From contig NZ_CABFMN010000092.1 in the NCBI RefSeq assembly GCF_901875635.1, positions 1-64,000 of the forward strand: a stretch of DNA of 64,000 nucleotides. Direction: 5' to 3'. Of the stretch, positions 7,668 to 16,947 are shown piece after piece. The notes under the pieces were generated by a model. That model made no database searches. It saw only the letters and a list, made by a program, of their open reading frames with translations, and had not been told where the DNA came from. Both the position numbers and the translations under genes were made by a program. Each line of letters starts with the position of its first letter. The stretch's first letter is position 1. Source of the DNA: Xylophilus ampelinus. Lineage in GTDB: Bacteria > Pseudomonadota > Gammaproteobacteria > Burkholderiales > Burkholderiaceae_C.

Positions 7668-7699
7668 GTTGTATGTTGTAGCGCGCTACAACATACAAC
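7668..7699. repeat. perfect 32-bp palindrome near oriV
   Basis: The left half begins GTTGTATGTTGTAGCG and the right half is its exact reverse complement, with no spacer. A further half-site-like GTACAAC follows immediately. It lies 15 bp from the iteron/KorB arm and about 240 bp from the oriV iterons. A dimeric repressor operator or cruciform is plausible; the ligand is unknown. Confidence 0.75.
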
Positions 7700-7714
7700 G
7701 TACAACACCTGCCT

Positions 7715-7752
7715 ATTGACACTTGAGGGGCGCAGCGTTTTAGCCGCTAAAA
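7715..7752 (+). repeat. left arm of a 38-bp perfect inverted repeat: IncP iteron plus KorB operator
   Basis: Contains TGACACTTGAGGGGC (7717-7731), the consensus TrfA-binding iteron of IncP-1 oriV, a six-base spacer, then the KorB operator TTTAGCCGCTAAA (7739-7751). The identical 38 bp occurs inverted at 11328-11365. The two arms bracket oriV, repC, repA and the regulatory genes. Confidence 0.9.
7739..7751. promoter_or_regulatory. KorB-operator palindrome in the left inverted-repeat arm
   Basis: Exact TTTAGCCGCTAAA, eight bases from a TrfA-type iteron. It is the third of four such sites in the element. Confidence 0.85.
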
Positions 7753-7940
7753 AGACCCGACCGGGCTGGACCACCCTTCTGGCGTACAACTCGGCCGAAG
7801 GCCGACCATCGGCAATGGCCTGGCGTCGCCCTACAGGGCGGCGGCAATGCCGCGCCTAGTGGATGATCTTGGAAGATCATGGATGGAATTTGCGGACTGA
7901 CCGCAAGCCCACGCCGTTGCTGTGTTTTCCAGTTTTTGAC

Positions 7941-8006
7941 GGGGAACTTTGCTACGGGTGACGGGGACCGTTGCTACGGAGCCTTGGGAACGTTGCTACG
8001 GGCTTC
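7941..8006. other. oriV: oriV iterons: three 22-bp direct repeats, IncQ type
   Basis: The core GGGAACNTTGCTACGG occurs at 7942, 7964 and 7986, with an exact 22-bp period and few mismatches. IncQ plasmids initiate replication when RepC binds 20-22-bp iterons, and repC is the gene next door. The repeats overlap the repC 3' end: codons for the last 15 or so residues run through the second and third repeats and the stop falls in the first. A T-rich stretch (GTTTTCCAGTTTTTG) flanks the array on the left. Confidence 0.85.
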
Positions 8007-8821
8007 GGCCTCCCGATTTCCCACTTTCCTTCCGCATACTCGTTCACCTTCCAGCCCACGGCATCAAGCTCTGCCAGGGCCTTGCGAGCCTTCTGCCGGC
8101 GTTTCTTCATGGCCTCGGCGTTCGCTTCGTCCGGCCAGACGTAACCGCAAAGCGTATCGAGTTCTGCGCGCCCGGCTTTGCCAGGGTCGATCCAGCCGCA
8201 CAGCCGTTGATGAATCAGGCGAGCCGGGTCGGTTTGGAGCGCCCGCACCTCGGCCATCTCGATGCGGGTGTACGGGCGCCGCCCAAGAATCGCCTCCGCA
8301 ATCTGGGGGTTCAGCGCGACGAATAGCCGTCCGTCCTCGTCGTCGAAGGCATAGCTCATTAGGTGAAAGGACCTTTGCCGGCTTCCTTTTGTGACCACCA
8401 CCGTCACGTTCGCCATGCGCAGCAAGCATGCCTTGATTGCCCTGATGTTGTCGCCGCCATCGGTCAAGCCGATTTCGGATAGCAGGCTTGTCATGCTCTC
8501 GCGCACGACAAGTGCATCCTGCCCTGCCGCATCGAACTTCGGCTCTAGAAATAGACGGAGCTGCCTCGGCAAGTCCGCTGTTGGCTCTGGCGTCAGGATG
8601 ATGCCCTTCGGCCCTCCAAGAGCCACAAGACCTTGCAGGAGCCGCATGTCATCAGCGCCAAGAGGCTCGAAACCGACGAACCGAGCCTGTTCATTCTCGG
8701 CATAGTGATACGTCACATCGAGCTTGAGCTTCTTCCGTTCACCGCGCTTGAGACTACGAAACAGGCCGGGAACTAAGCAGTGCATGGGGTCGTGCCTGGC
8801 ATGGGTGAGGTCAAAAGCCAT
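7952..8821 (-). CDS. repC: RepC, IncQ-type iteron-binding replication initiator
   Basis: RepC binds the oriV iterons and opens the origin of IncQ-type replicons. ATG 8821 behind GGAGGCGAGG gives 289 residues, close to the 283 of RSF1010 RepC. Shared landmarks are HARHDPMHCLVPGLFRSLKR near the start, RQLRLFLEPKFDA, RIEMAEVRALQTDPARLIHQ, and LCGWIDPGKAGRAELDTLCG followed by YVWPDEAN. The start overlaps the end of repA by 11 bp. The last residues (VATFPRLRSNGPRHP) look like an extension created by translating the iterons. The frame can be traced further upstream, but that part is the antisense side of repA. Confidence 0.93.
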   Translation of the reverse strand: MAFDLTHARHDPMHCLVPGLFRSLKRGERKKLKLDVTYHYAENEQARFVGFEPLGADDMRLLQGLVALGGPKGIILTPEPTADLPRQLRLFLEPKFDAAGQDALVVRESMTSLLSEIGLTDGGDNIRAIKACLLRMANVTVVVTKGSRQRSFHLMSYAFDDEDGRLFVALNPQIAEAILGRRPYTRIEMAEVRALQTDPARLIHQRLCGWIDPGKAGRAELDTLCGYVWPDEANAEAMKKRRQKARKALAELDAVGWKVNEYAEGKWEIGRPKPVATFPRLRSNGPRHP

Positions 8822-9689
8822 TGCCTCGCCTCCGGCTATCACGTCCCTTTTCCTCGTTTTTACTGGCGTCATACAGCTCCACCGGAACCAGCACGCCGCC
8901 GGCGTGCCGCATGTACCAGCGGTCAAGCGGCGTGGCGTCGTAGTTCTGCTTGCTGACGCCGAAACGCACAAAGTAGCCACGCCTCTCATCGCCGATGGGC
9001 TGTCGGTCATGAGCGCGGTCGCTGAGGCGCTTCGCCTCGTCCTCGGTCATGCGGGCGACGTAGCCGCACCACCTGGCGTTGTCGATCAGCGCGGACGCGC
9101 CACGTGCGGCCTGTTGCTGGTCGGTCTGCCCTTCGCGGGCGCTTCCCTTGCTGACGTGGTGCAGGTAGAGCACAGATGCGCCCGTGGTTGCCGCGACCTG
9201 CTCCAGCACGGCCACGAGGTGGGCCATGTTGCCGTTGCTGTTCTCATCGAGGGCGTGGATGCGGCTCAGGGTGTCCAGCACGATCAGCCTCGCCCCGGCG
9301 CTGTACTCGATGACGCGGCGCAAGTGAGCCTCGTCCATCACATTCAGGCGCTTGCCCATGATCGGTTCAAGCGCAAGGTTCTCTGCGATGGCCTGGCGTG
9401 CCGCGTGTCCGAGGTGCTGGCCGATGGCGTGAATGCGCCGCACAAGCGCGGGCGGCGGGTCTTCCCCAGCCAGATAAACCACGCGCCCGGTGTGTGCGGG
9501 CGCCAGGCCCACGAGGTCGCCGCCGGCAACGCTGCATGCGATGCTCATGGCCGCTTCCAGCGCCCAGAAGCTCTTGCCCGTGGCCCCTGGGGCGACGAGC
9601 GCGCCGACGGTTCCCGCGAGGAAGCCCGGCCATATGAAGTCCAGCACCGGCGGTTCGCACTCGAACGCCGCCAGGACGTCAATCGCCAC
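8811..9689 (-). CDS. repA: RepA, IncQ-type replicative helicase
   Basis: RepA is the hexameric RecA-like helicase of IncQ-type replicons. The 292-residue protein starts at GTG 9689, close to the 279 of RSF1010 RepA. It shows Walker A GATGKSFWALE near residue 35, Walker B LIVLDTLSRIH, the LYLHHVSKG motif, DQQQAARGASALIDNARWCG and the C-terminal FVRFGVSKQNYD. It lies between a small HTH gene (stop 9693) and repC. An IncQ repB primase is not visible in the window. Confidence 0.93.
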   Translation of the reverse strand: MAIDVLAAFECEPPVLDFIWPGFLAGTVGALVAPGATGKSFWALEAAMSIACSVAGGDLVGLAPAHTGRVVYLAGEDPPPALVRRIHAIGQHLGHAARQAIAENLALEPIMGKRLNVMDEAHLRRVIEYSAGARLIVLDTLSRIHALDENSNGNMAHLVAVLEQVAATTGASVLYLHHVSKGSAREGQTDQQQAARGASALIDNARWCGYVARMTEDEAKRLSDRAHDRQPIGDERRGYFVRFGVSKQNYDATPLDRWYMRHAGGVLVPVELYDASKNEEKGRDSRRRGNGF

Positions 9690-9692
9690 GAC

Positions 9693-9926
9693 TCAGTTCC
9701 CCGTTCCGTATAGGGACTCGTCGCTCAATACCTCGGCGATCTGCGAGGTTCGGAAGTAGACCCGTCGACCGATCTTCAAGCGAGCCTTGTTGATTCGCCG
9801 CGCCCATTCGCTCGTCGTGCGCAAGCTGACCCGCAGGCCATCCGGTGATCGATCCAGAACAGAGGCGAGCTGCGCCATGCTCAGCAGCGGGCCGAAGCGT
9901 TGCAGCAGCGTGTCTTCTATCGTCAT
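9693..9926 (-). CDS. small AlpA-like HTH protein upstream of repA
   Basis: About 77 residues from ATG 9926 (MTIEDTLLQRFGPLLSMAQL), preceded by GAAGG at a good distance. The TTG at 9947 is open but lies inside a conserved leader repeat. The MAQLASVLDRSPDGLRVSLR and RINKARLKIGRRVYFRTSQI stretches fit a winged-HTH of the AlpA/MerR-like excisionase type. It is the first gene of the repA-repC transcript, with its stop three bases before the repA start, so it probably regulates replication or excision. Confidence 0.65.
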   Translation of the reverse strand: MTIEDTLLQRFGPLLSMAQLASVLDRSPDGLRVSLRTTSEWARRINKARLKIGRRVYFRTSQIAEVLSDESLYGTGN

Positions 9927-10021
9927 TGCGTAAACCTTCGTTATCAACTGAATTGATACGAAGGTTAGGCGTTATTGGGGGTTGCCTACATCTTATTAGT
10001 TGTCCAAAATGGTTGACATGA
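9927..10021. promoter_or_regulatory. divergent control region, copy B of a shared leader
   Basis: It contains AACCTTCGTATCAATTCAG with a near-perfect inverted partner ending CGAAGGTT, directly before the AlpA-like/repA/repC operon, and a distal element TATTAGTTGTCC...GGTTGACATG that overlaps the start of the rightward HTH gene. The block is duplicated at 7335-7431. A related distal element lies inverted at 10984-11010. No clean sigma-70 promoter could be fixed by eye. Confidence 0.55.
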
Positions 10022-10998
10022 AGAACGACCCAACCATTGTCATCTGGGAAGGTTGCGATCCCACTGTCGCGGAAGCCATCGAGCAGTTCGAGGATCGCTG
10101 GCGGCCGTATTCCGCCTCCTCGCGGCGCTACCCCATCGTTGGGCTGATACAGGAACTCATTGACCCCGCCGTGGCTGCGTACACGGCGACGCTGCCGCAA
10201 CGCTACTTGGGCCACATCCCCGGAGCAGGAACAGGGGTGAGCTTCAGCGGAATCATTCGACTGGTGGGACTTGATGCGATGGTTCGCATGCAGCGGCAGT
10301 TGCTGCGCCAGTTCATGAAAACGGAGGACACGCAGACCCCAAGGGATCGGCGGTTTGTTGCAACACTCGAATCGTTGATTGGGCTTGTATGGGACTGTGC
10401 CTGCAAACGTCCGGTGAAGTCGAAGGTGCGCGACACCCGACTGAATGGCGAACGCCTCCAGGGGTTCTGCCGGTTCTGCGGATCACTCGCCGAGCTGACC
10501 TCATTCGCCGGCGGGAGCGATGATCCGAAGGCGGACGATCCAGAGGAAAAGCTTCGACTAAGCAGCCTGTATTGCCTGGATCACCGGCCTAAATTGCCGA
10601 GCGGCGCATGGAACCCTATCTACAGACAAGCAAGGCGATCCCTCGCGCAATTCGACCTCGAACTGGCGAGACTCAGCCAGCAATGCGCGAAGCCGGCCAC
10701 TGCCCAAGTGAAATCGGGCGATCAACTGGTTGACAGCTACTTCTTCCACTACGTCGCGGGCCAGACCTTACAACCGGCGGACAAGGCGGAGTTGCGCAAT
10801 CAAGCGCGGCTGATGGTGGACTCGAAGCTGTCGGACCGCAAGAAGCAGATGCTGATGCTCCAGTGGTCTGGACTCAACCAGTCGGAGATTGCGCGAAAGC
10901 TCGGCATCGAGCGCCAAGCGGTATCGAAGGCGCTGGCGGCGATCCCCCCAAATTTCCGCTTGAGTACAAAGCCACGCTCTCGGCGTCAACCAAATTGA
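10018..10998 (+). CDS. hypothetical zinc-binding, HTH regulator-like protein
   Basis: A protein of about 326 residues from ATG 10018 (MKNDPTIVIWEGCDPTVAEA). ATG 10009 and TTG 10000 are in frame, and none has a clear ribosome-binding site. Residues around 125-190 hold spaced Cys/His residues (CACKRP, CRFCG, CLDH) that could bind zinc. The C-terminus (LQWSGLNQSEIARKLGIERQ then AVSKAL) is a sigma-70 region-4-like or LuxR-like helix-turn-helix. I do not recognise the family. It is divergent from the repA operon and is flanked by two related inverted sequence elements, so it is a good candidate for the regulator that reads them. Confidence 0.6.
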   Translation: MKNDPTIVIWEGCDPTVAEAIEQFEDRWRPYSASSRRYPIVGLIQELIDPAVAAYTATLPQRYLGHIPGAGTGVSFSGIIRLVGLDAMVRMQRQLLRQFMKTEDTQTPRDRRFVATLESLIGLVWDCACKRPVKSKVRDTRLNGERLQGFCRFCGSLAELTSFAGGSDDPKADDPEEKLRLSSLYCLDHRPKLPSGAWNPIYRQARRSLAQFDLELARLSQQCAKPATAQVKSGDQLVDSYFFHYVAGQTLQPADKAELRNQARLMVDSKLSDRKKQMLMLQWSGLNQSEIARKLGIERQAVSKALAAIPPNFRLSTKPRSRRQPN

Positions 10999-11010
10999 CC
11001 AACTAATAGG
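10984..11010 (+). promoter_or_regulatory. inverted copy of the distal control element upstream of the second AlpA-like gene
   Basis: GTCAACCAAATTGACCAACT followed by AATAGG. On the opposite strand it aligns with the element at 9993-10017 (TATTAGTTG..GGTTGAC). In all three copies (about 7401, 9993 and 10984) the element has the same orientation relative to the gene it precedes, which suggests a shared operator or promoter. Confidence 0.45.
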
Positions 11011-11076
11011 ACGAAGCAATCCGCATTGCCAGGCACCATCAGGCACATGTTCGCAGTGACTGAAAGAGGCCAGGGG

Positions 11077-11340
11077 ATGCAGGCAACGACAAGCAAGACG
11101 CTCATCAATCGGAAGAAGCTATTGGCGATGATCCCGCTGTCTGAGCGCACGATCTTCAACATGGAGCAGCGCGGGGAGTTTCCGCGCCGGATCGCACTCA
11201 CCAGCCGAAACGTCGCTTGGGACTTGGCCGAGGTCGAGGAATGGATCGAGGCGCGGAAGTCGTCGGGCACTCAGGCCATGCGCCCTGGCTTCACTCCGTC
11301 TGCCGTGGCCGGCGGCTCTGCTGGCCCTTTTAGCGGCTAA
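11077..11340 (+). CDS. AlpA-family transcriptional regulator/excisionase-like protein
   Basis: An 87-residue protein from ATG 11077, behind AGAGG. The core (LINRKKLLAMIPLSERTIFN, then RGEFPRRIALTSRNVAWDLA and EVEEWIEARK) is a textbook AlpA/prophage CP4-57 regulator HTH; such proteins activate int or act as recombination directionality factors. The last five codons and the stop lie inside the right 38-bp arm, and the TAA is part of the KorB palindrome. That suggests the arm was inserted into, or recombined with, the gene end. It is convergent with int. Confidence 0.85.
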   Translation: MQATTSKTLINRKKLLAMIPLSERTIFNMEQRGEFPRRIALTSRNVAWDLAEVEEWIEARKSSGTQAMRPGFTPSAVAGGSAGPFSG

Positions 11341-11365
11341 AACGCTGCGCCCCTCAAGTGTCAAT
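11328..11365 (-). repeat. right arm of the 38-bp perfect inverted repeat: KorB operator plus IncP iteron
   Basis: Exact reverse complement of 7715-7752: KorB operator TTTAGCGGCTAAA at 11329-11341 and TrfA-type iteron (minus strand TGACACTTGAGGGGC) at 11349-11363. Identity ends abruptly on both sides, so the 38 bp is the repeated unit. Recombination between the arms would invert the 3.6-kb replication module. Confidence 0.9.
11329..11341. promoter_or_regulatory. KorB-operator palindrome in the right inverted-repeat arm
   Basis: Exact TTTAGCGGCTAAA, overlapping the stop codon of the AlpA-family gene. It is the fourth such site in the element. Confidence 0.85.
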
Positions 11366-11423
11366 GAAACCCAAGGCCATGCCTCGATGCTCAGGCGGGC
11401 TGCCTAACCTGCCTTTTTCTGGC

Positions 11424-12626
11424 TTACGCCTTCGGCCGTCTCAGCGTCCATTCGTCGATCATGTCCGCCCAGTCCTGCAACATCGCCGTGCGCTGCTCGC
11501 GGTACTCGGCCTTGTTGTAGACAGCCCTGACGCCTCGCTGCTCGTGCGCTAGGCACTTCTCAATCCAGTCCGTGTTGTAGCCGGCCTCATGCAGCAACGT
11601 GCTGGCTGTGCGCCGCAGGTCATGTGGCCCGAACTTGGCGAGTGACTTCCCTTCCTTCTGCGCCAGCCGATACGTCAGCGTCAGCACCTGGTTGAGCGTG
11701 GCGCTGCTCATGGGCAAGTCCGAGTCGTACCGCGACGGCAACACGTAGTCCGATCCGCCGGCAAAGGTCTTGAGGGCAATGAAGATGTCCAGCGCCTGCC
11801 GGGACAGGAACACCAGGTGCGGATTGCGTCGCTTCATCCGCTCCTTCGGGATGGTCCAAAGCGCCTCGCTGAAGTTGATCTCGCTCCAGGTCGCGTTGGT
11901 CAGCTCGCTCTTGCGCACCATCGTCAGCAGCAACAATTTGGCGGCAGCCCGAATGGATGGCGTCGTGCCGATGCGCTCCATGTACTGATACATCAGACCG
12001 ATCTCGTCGGGCGTCAGCGCACGGTCGCGCGGCTCGAACTTGGCGATAGTCGTCGGCCGCACCAGCTCTGCCGGGTTCTCGACCTTCTGGCCGCGCTCTA
12101 TGGCCCAGCGAAAGACCTGCAACATCACCTCGCGGGCATGCACTGCGGTCGCCGGTGCACCGCGCTCCACGATGGCATCGGTCAGCGCCCGCAAGTCCTC
12201 GTGGGTGATCTCCACCAGCTTCTGGTTGCTGAATTTCGGCTTCAACTCGCGCTCGTAGACTGAACGGCGCATGTCGCGGGTGGAGTCAGCCATCTGGTAG
12301 CCGCGCAGCCACTTTTCCGCCCACGCCCCGAACGTCTCCGCATCCTTGACGCGGGCCTTGTCCCGCGCCTTCTCTTTGGCCGGCGACTTCCCGGCCGCGA
12401 TCATCTTCTTGGCCTCGCCCAACCGCTCGCGGGCTTCCGCAAGGGTGATGCCGCCGACACCATAGCGGCCGAAGGTGATGGTCTCCTGCCGGCCGTGGAT
12501 CGAGTAGTTGTAGCGGAACGAGATCGCCCCGGCGGGCGTGACGGCCACATAGAGGCCGTCACGGTCGTTTTCCTTGTAGAGCTTGTCCCTCGGCTTGAGG
12601 TTACGCAGCTTGGTATCTGTCAGCAT
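11424..12626 (-). CDS. int: tyrosine integrase (DUF4102/P4-type), guaA-adjacent
   Basis: This site-specific tyrosine recombinase presumably integrates the element at the guaA 3' end. ATG 12626 (MLTDTKLRNLKPRDKLYKEN) gives 400 residues; an upstream in-frame start at 12692 is less likely. The N-terminal DUF4102 arm-binding domain has the usual DRDGLYVAV and GRYGVGGITLAEAR motifs. Catalytic residues are visible as R in MVRKSEL, HDLRR, H in CLAHEQRG and Y in VRAVYNKAEY. It reads away from guaA, placing the attachment site between its start and the guaA end, the usual layout for such islands. Confidence 0.93.
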   Translation of the reverse strand: MLTDTKLRNLKPRDKLYKENDRDGLYVAVTPAGAISFRYNYSIHGRQETITFGRYGVGGITLAEARERLGEAKKMIAAGKSPAKEKARDKARVKDAETFGAWAEKWLRGYQMADSTRDMRRSVYERELKPKFSNQKLVEITHEDLRALTDAIVERGAPATAVHAREVMLQVFRWAIERGQKVENPAELVRPTTIAKFEPRDRALTPDEIGLMYQYMERIGTTPSIRAAAKLLLLTMVRKSELTNATWSEINFSEALWTIPKERMKRRNPHLVFLSRQALDIFIALKTFAGGSDYVLPSRYDSDLPMSSATLNQVLTLTYRLAQKEGKSLAKFGPHDLRRTASTLLHEAGYNTDWIEKCLAHEQRGVRAVYNKAEYREQRTAMLQDWADMIDEWTLRRPKA

Positions 12627-12860
12627 GGTTCTCGCCCTGATTCGGCTTAAATACCATGATCTGGGACCAACCTCACCTTGGCGTAAAAACACAATGAAAT
12701 CATTGCATTACGCCATGTCAATACCATGATCACCAGAAGGGCAGTTACATGGTATCGGCAGCATCTCATGGCATCGAAGCATTCAATGCCATTCATCATG
12801 CCATGAAAAAATGGTGCTTGGCGATACCAAAGATTGCCAGCCAGTGCCGAATGAGATCAC
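12627..12860. promoter_or_regulatory. attachment/arm-site and int promoter region
   Basis: ATACCATGATC occurs directly repeated at 12651 and 12721, with an inverted CATGGTAT at 12748. TGGCGTAA (12679-12686) and TTACGCCA (12708-12715) form an inverted repeat enclosing CAATG and CATTG. Such clustered short repeats beside int fit integrase arm-type sites and autoregulatory operators. The core att cannot be fixed because the second copy lies left of the window. Confidence 0.55.
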
Positions 12861-12886
12861 AAAAAAGCCCGCAGTGACGCGGGCTT
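12861..12886 (-). terminator. rho-independent terminator downstream of guaA
   Basis: AAGCCCGC, loop AGTGAC, GCGGGCTT, followed on the minus strand by a run of T. It lies about 48 bp past the guaA stop. If the attachment site is in the last codons of guaA, this terminator is island DNA that replaces the native one. Confidence 0.85.
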
Positions 12887-12933
12887 AGATGTGTTTTCGT
12901 GCTACTCGGTGCCAACCGATGCCAGACGTGCAA

Positions 12934-14553
<1,620 letters not shown>

Positions 14554-14582
14554 GGGGAGGCAAGGCGCTTCGCTGGAACAAC

Positions 14583-14606
14583 AAGGCCGGTGCAAGCACC
14601 GGCCTT
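14583..14606 (-). terminator. strong hairpin between guaB and guaA
   Basis: An 11-bp perfect stem (AAGGCCGGTGC / GCACCGGCCTT) with a two-base loop, 18 bp past the guaB stop and 30 bp before guaA. The following T-tract is short (GTTGTT), so it may be a partial terminator that lowers guaA relative to guaB. Confidence 0.65.
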
Positions 14607-14623
14607 GTCCTTTGATGAAGGAA

Positions 14624-16093
14624 TCACTCCGCCCGGTAGTTGGGCGCTTCCTTGGTGATCTGCACGTCGTGCACGTGCGATTCGCGGATGCCGGCCGAGG
14701 TGATCTCGACGAACTCGGCCTTGTTCTTCATGTCGTCGATGGTGGCGCAGCCGCAGTAGCCCATGCTGGCGCGCACGCCGCCGGCCATCTGGTAGATGAT
14801 CGAGACGATCGAGCCCTTGTAGGGCACGCGGCCCTCGATGCCCTCGGGCACCAGCTTGTCGGTGTTGGGGTTGCCGGTGGTCGACTCCTGGAAGTACCGG
14901 TCGGCACTCCCCTGCTGCATGGCGCCGATCGAGCCCATGCCGCGGTAGCTCTTGTAGCTGCGGCCCTGGTACAGCACGATCTCGCCGGGCGCCTCTTCGG
15001 TGCCCGCAAACATGCTGCCCATCATCACGGTGCTGGCGCCGGCTGCGATGGCCTTGGCGATGTCGCCCGAGTAGCGCACACCGCCATCGGAAATGAGGGG
15101 CACGCCCGAGCCCTGCAGCGCGGTGGCCACGCTGTCCACCGCCATGATCTGCGGCACGCCCACGCCGGCCACGATGCGGGTGGTGCAGATGGAGCCCGGG
15201 CCGATGCCGACCTTGACCGCATCGGCACCGGCCTCGACCAGCGCCAGCGCAGCCGCGCCGGTGGCGATGTTGCCGCCGACGACGTCGATCTGCGGGTAGT
15301 TCTTCTTCACCCAGCGCACGCGGTCGATCACGCCCTTGCTGTGGCCGTGCGCGGTGTCGACCACGATGGCGTCGACGCCGGCCTTGACCAGCGCCTCGAC
15401 GCGTTCCTCGGTACCGTCGCCCACGCCGACCGCAGCGCCGACGCGCAGGCGGCCCGAGGCGTCGCGCGCGGCGTTCGGGAAGGTGGTCTGCTTGGTGATG
15501 TCCTTGACGGTGATGAGGCCCTTGAGGCGCCAGTCGCCATCGATCACCAGCAGTCGCTCGAGCTTGTGCTTGTTGAGCAGCGCCTTGGCCTCGGCCGGGG
15601 TGGTGCCCTCCTGCACGGTGATGAGCTTGGCGCGCGGCGTCATGATCTCGGTCACAGGCACGTCGTAGCGCGTTTCGAAGCGCAGGTCGCGGCCCGTCAC
15701 GATGCCGACCACTTTGCCGCCGTCGATGACCGGGAAGCCCGAGATGCCCAGCTCTTCCGACATCTGCAGCACCTGCAGCACGGTGTGCTGGGGCGTGATG
15801 ACGACTGGGTCGCGCAGCACGCCCGATTCGTAGCGCTTCACCTTGGCCACCTCGGCCGCCTGTTGCTGGGCGGTGAGGTTCTTGTGCACGATCCCCATGC
15901 CGCCTTCCTGCGCGATGGCGATCGCCAGGCGCGCTTCGGTCACGGTGTCCATGGCCGCGGAGACCAGGGGCAGGTTGAGCGAGATGTTGCGGGAAAACTG
16001 GGTGGCGAGGGAGGTGTCCTTGGGCAGGACCTGGGAGAAGGCGGGCACCAGCAACACATCGTCGAAGGTGAGCGCTTTGCCAAGAAGGCGCAT
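14624..16093 (-). CDS. guaB: inosine-5'-monophosphate dehydrogenase
   Basis: It oxidises IMP to XMP with NAD+, the rate-limiting step towards GMP. ATG 16093 ([20 protein letters not shown]) gives 489 residues, as expected. The TIM barrel is interrupted near residues 95-205 by two CBS domains. The loop [13 protein letters not shown] carries the catalytic Cys, and [10 protein letters not shown] is part of the flap region. The C-terminus is EAPNYRAE. It is upstream of guaA on the same strand, the conserved guaBA order. Confidence 0.98.
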   Translation of the reverse strand: MRLLGKALTFDDVLLVPAFSQVLPKDTSLATQFSRNISLNLPLVSAAMDTVTEARLAIAIAQEGGMGIVHKNLTAQQQAAEVAKVKRYESGVLRDPVVITPQHTVLQVLQMSEELGISGFPVIDGGKVVGIVTGRDLRFETRYDVPVTEIMTPRAKLITVQEGTTPAEAKALLNKHKLERLLVIDGDWRLKGLITVKDITKQTTFPNAARDASGRLRVGAAVGVGDGTEERVEALVKAGVDAIVVDTAHGHSKGVIDRVRWVKKNYPQIDVVGGNIATGAAALALVEAGADAVKVGIGPGSICTTRIVAGVGVPQIMAVDSVATALQGSGVPLISDGGVRYSGDIAKAIAAGASTVMMGSMFAGTEEAPGEIVLYQGRSYKSYRGMGSIGAMQQGSADRYFQESTTGNPNTDKLVPEGIEGRVPYKGSIVSIIYQMAGGVRASMGYCGCATIDDMKNKAEFVEITSAGIRESHVHDVQITKEAPNYRAE

Positions 16094-16263
16094 GGGTGAA
16101 GCTCCAAAAGATGGATTGTAACGATGGCGCGGGTTTTCCCGCGCCGCGCCGGGCGTCCGTCCGGCAGCCGGCGTTGCGATTTGGTGGCAGTTTTGCGCGT
16201 GCGCGCGAACTGCCGGCCGGGCAGGACGTGTTGCCAAACGTAAGGCGGGGCTACACTGCCCGG

Positions 16264-16758
16264 ATGAAGTTCGCTCCACTCTGTGTGCTTGCCTGCGCGC
16301 TTGTCCTGCCCCTGGCCGCCAGCGCCCAATGGCAATGGATCGACAACCAGGGCAAGAAGGTCTTCAGCGACCAGCCGCCTCCCGCCGATGTGCCCGACAA
16401 GAACGTCCTGCGCCGTCCGGGCGGCAAGGCGGCCCCTGCGGCGCCCTCTGCAGATGCACCCAAGGCGGACGCTGCCGCCACACCCACCTCCAAGGCGGCC
16501 GGGGTCGACAAGGAACTCGAGGAGAAGGCCCGCAAGGCCGAGGAGGCCGAGAAGGCCAAGCGCGCCGCGGAGGAACAGAAGGTCGCCAAGGCCAAGGCCG
16601 ACAACTGCAACCGCGCCCGGCAGGGCAAGGCGACGATGGACAGCGGCATGCGCGTGGCACGCCTGAACGACAAGGGCGAGCGCGAGATCATGGACGATCA
16701 GGCCCGTGCGGCCGAGCAGCGCCGGCTGCAGGACATCATCAACGCGGACTGCAAGTAA
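16264..16758 (+). CDS. DUF4124 domain-containing periplasmic protein
   Basis: A 164-residue protein starting at ATG 16264 with a Sec signal ([20 protein letters not shown], cleavage after ASA). A short DUF4124 motif ([20 protein letters not shown]) follows, then an Ala/Lys/Glu-rich coiled-coil-like stretch (residues 80-125) and a C-terminal part with two Cys. The function of DUF4124 proteins is unknown. It is divergent from guaB and convergent with ratB. A second DUF4124-type protein lies at 61473. Confidence 0.85.
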   Translation: MKFAPLCVLACALVLPLAASAQWQWIDNQGKKVFSDQPPPADVPDKNVLRRPGGKAAPAAPSADAPKADAAATPTSKAAGVDKELEEKARKAEEAEKAKRAAEEQKVAKAKADNCNRARQGKATMDSGMRVARLNDKGEREIMDDQARAAEQRRLQDIINADCK

Positions 16759-16823
16759 GCCGGCTCGCGGCCAGGCGGTTCAAGAGAAATCGGGCCCTTG
16801 GGCTCGTCCCGCCTGTGCGAGCA

Positions 16824-16840
16824 GCTATCGAAAAGATAGC
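16824..16840. repeat. GCTATC-type intergenic palindrome
   Basis: GCTATCGAAAAGATAGC, the core of a palindromic repeat family seen several times in this window (20468, 24108, 38200, 62993). It lies in the 190-bp convergent gap between the DUF4124 gene and ratB, which has no other visible feature. Confidence 0.7.
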
Positions 16841-16947
16841 AACGATGCCCTGTCGGCGTCGTGCTCGCCGCTCACAGGAAAACGCCGGCCACTCCAAGTT
16901 GTCTTGACCTCCTCGGTGTGGGCTGGGCGAAGCCCGGCCCTCGGGGC

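Noticed and set aside
7595..7680. 28-codon plus-strand frame (MTDAQLDEREQEGSPVATVI...)
   Set aside because: It is too short, runs into the palindrome and has no recognisable family or ribosome-binding site.
7550..7789. 79-codon minus-strand frame through the palindrome and iteron region
   Set aside because: It is composed of regulatory repeats (32-bp palindrome, KorB site, iteron) and shows no coding features.
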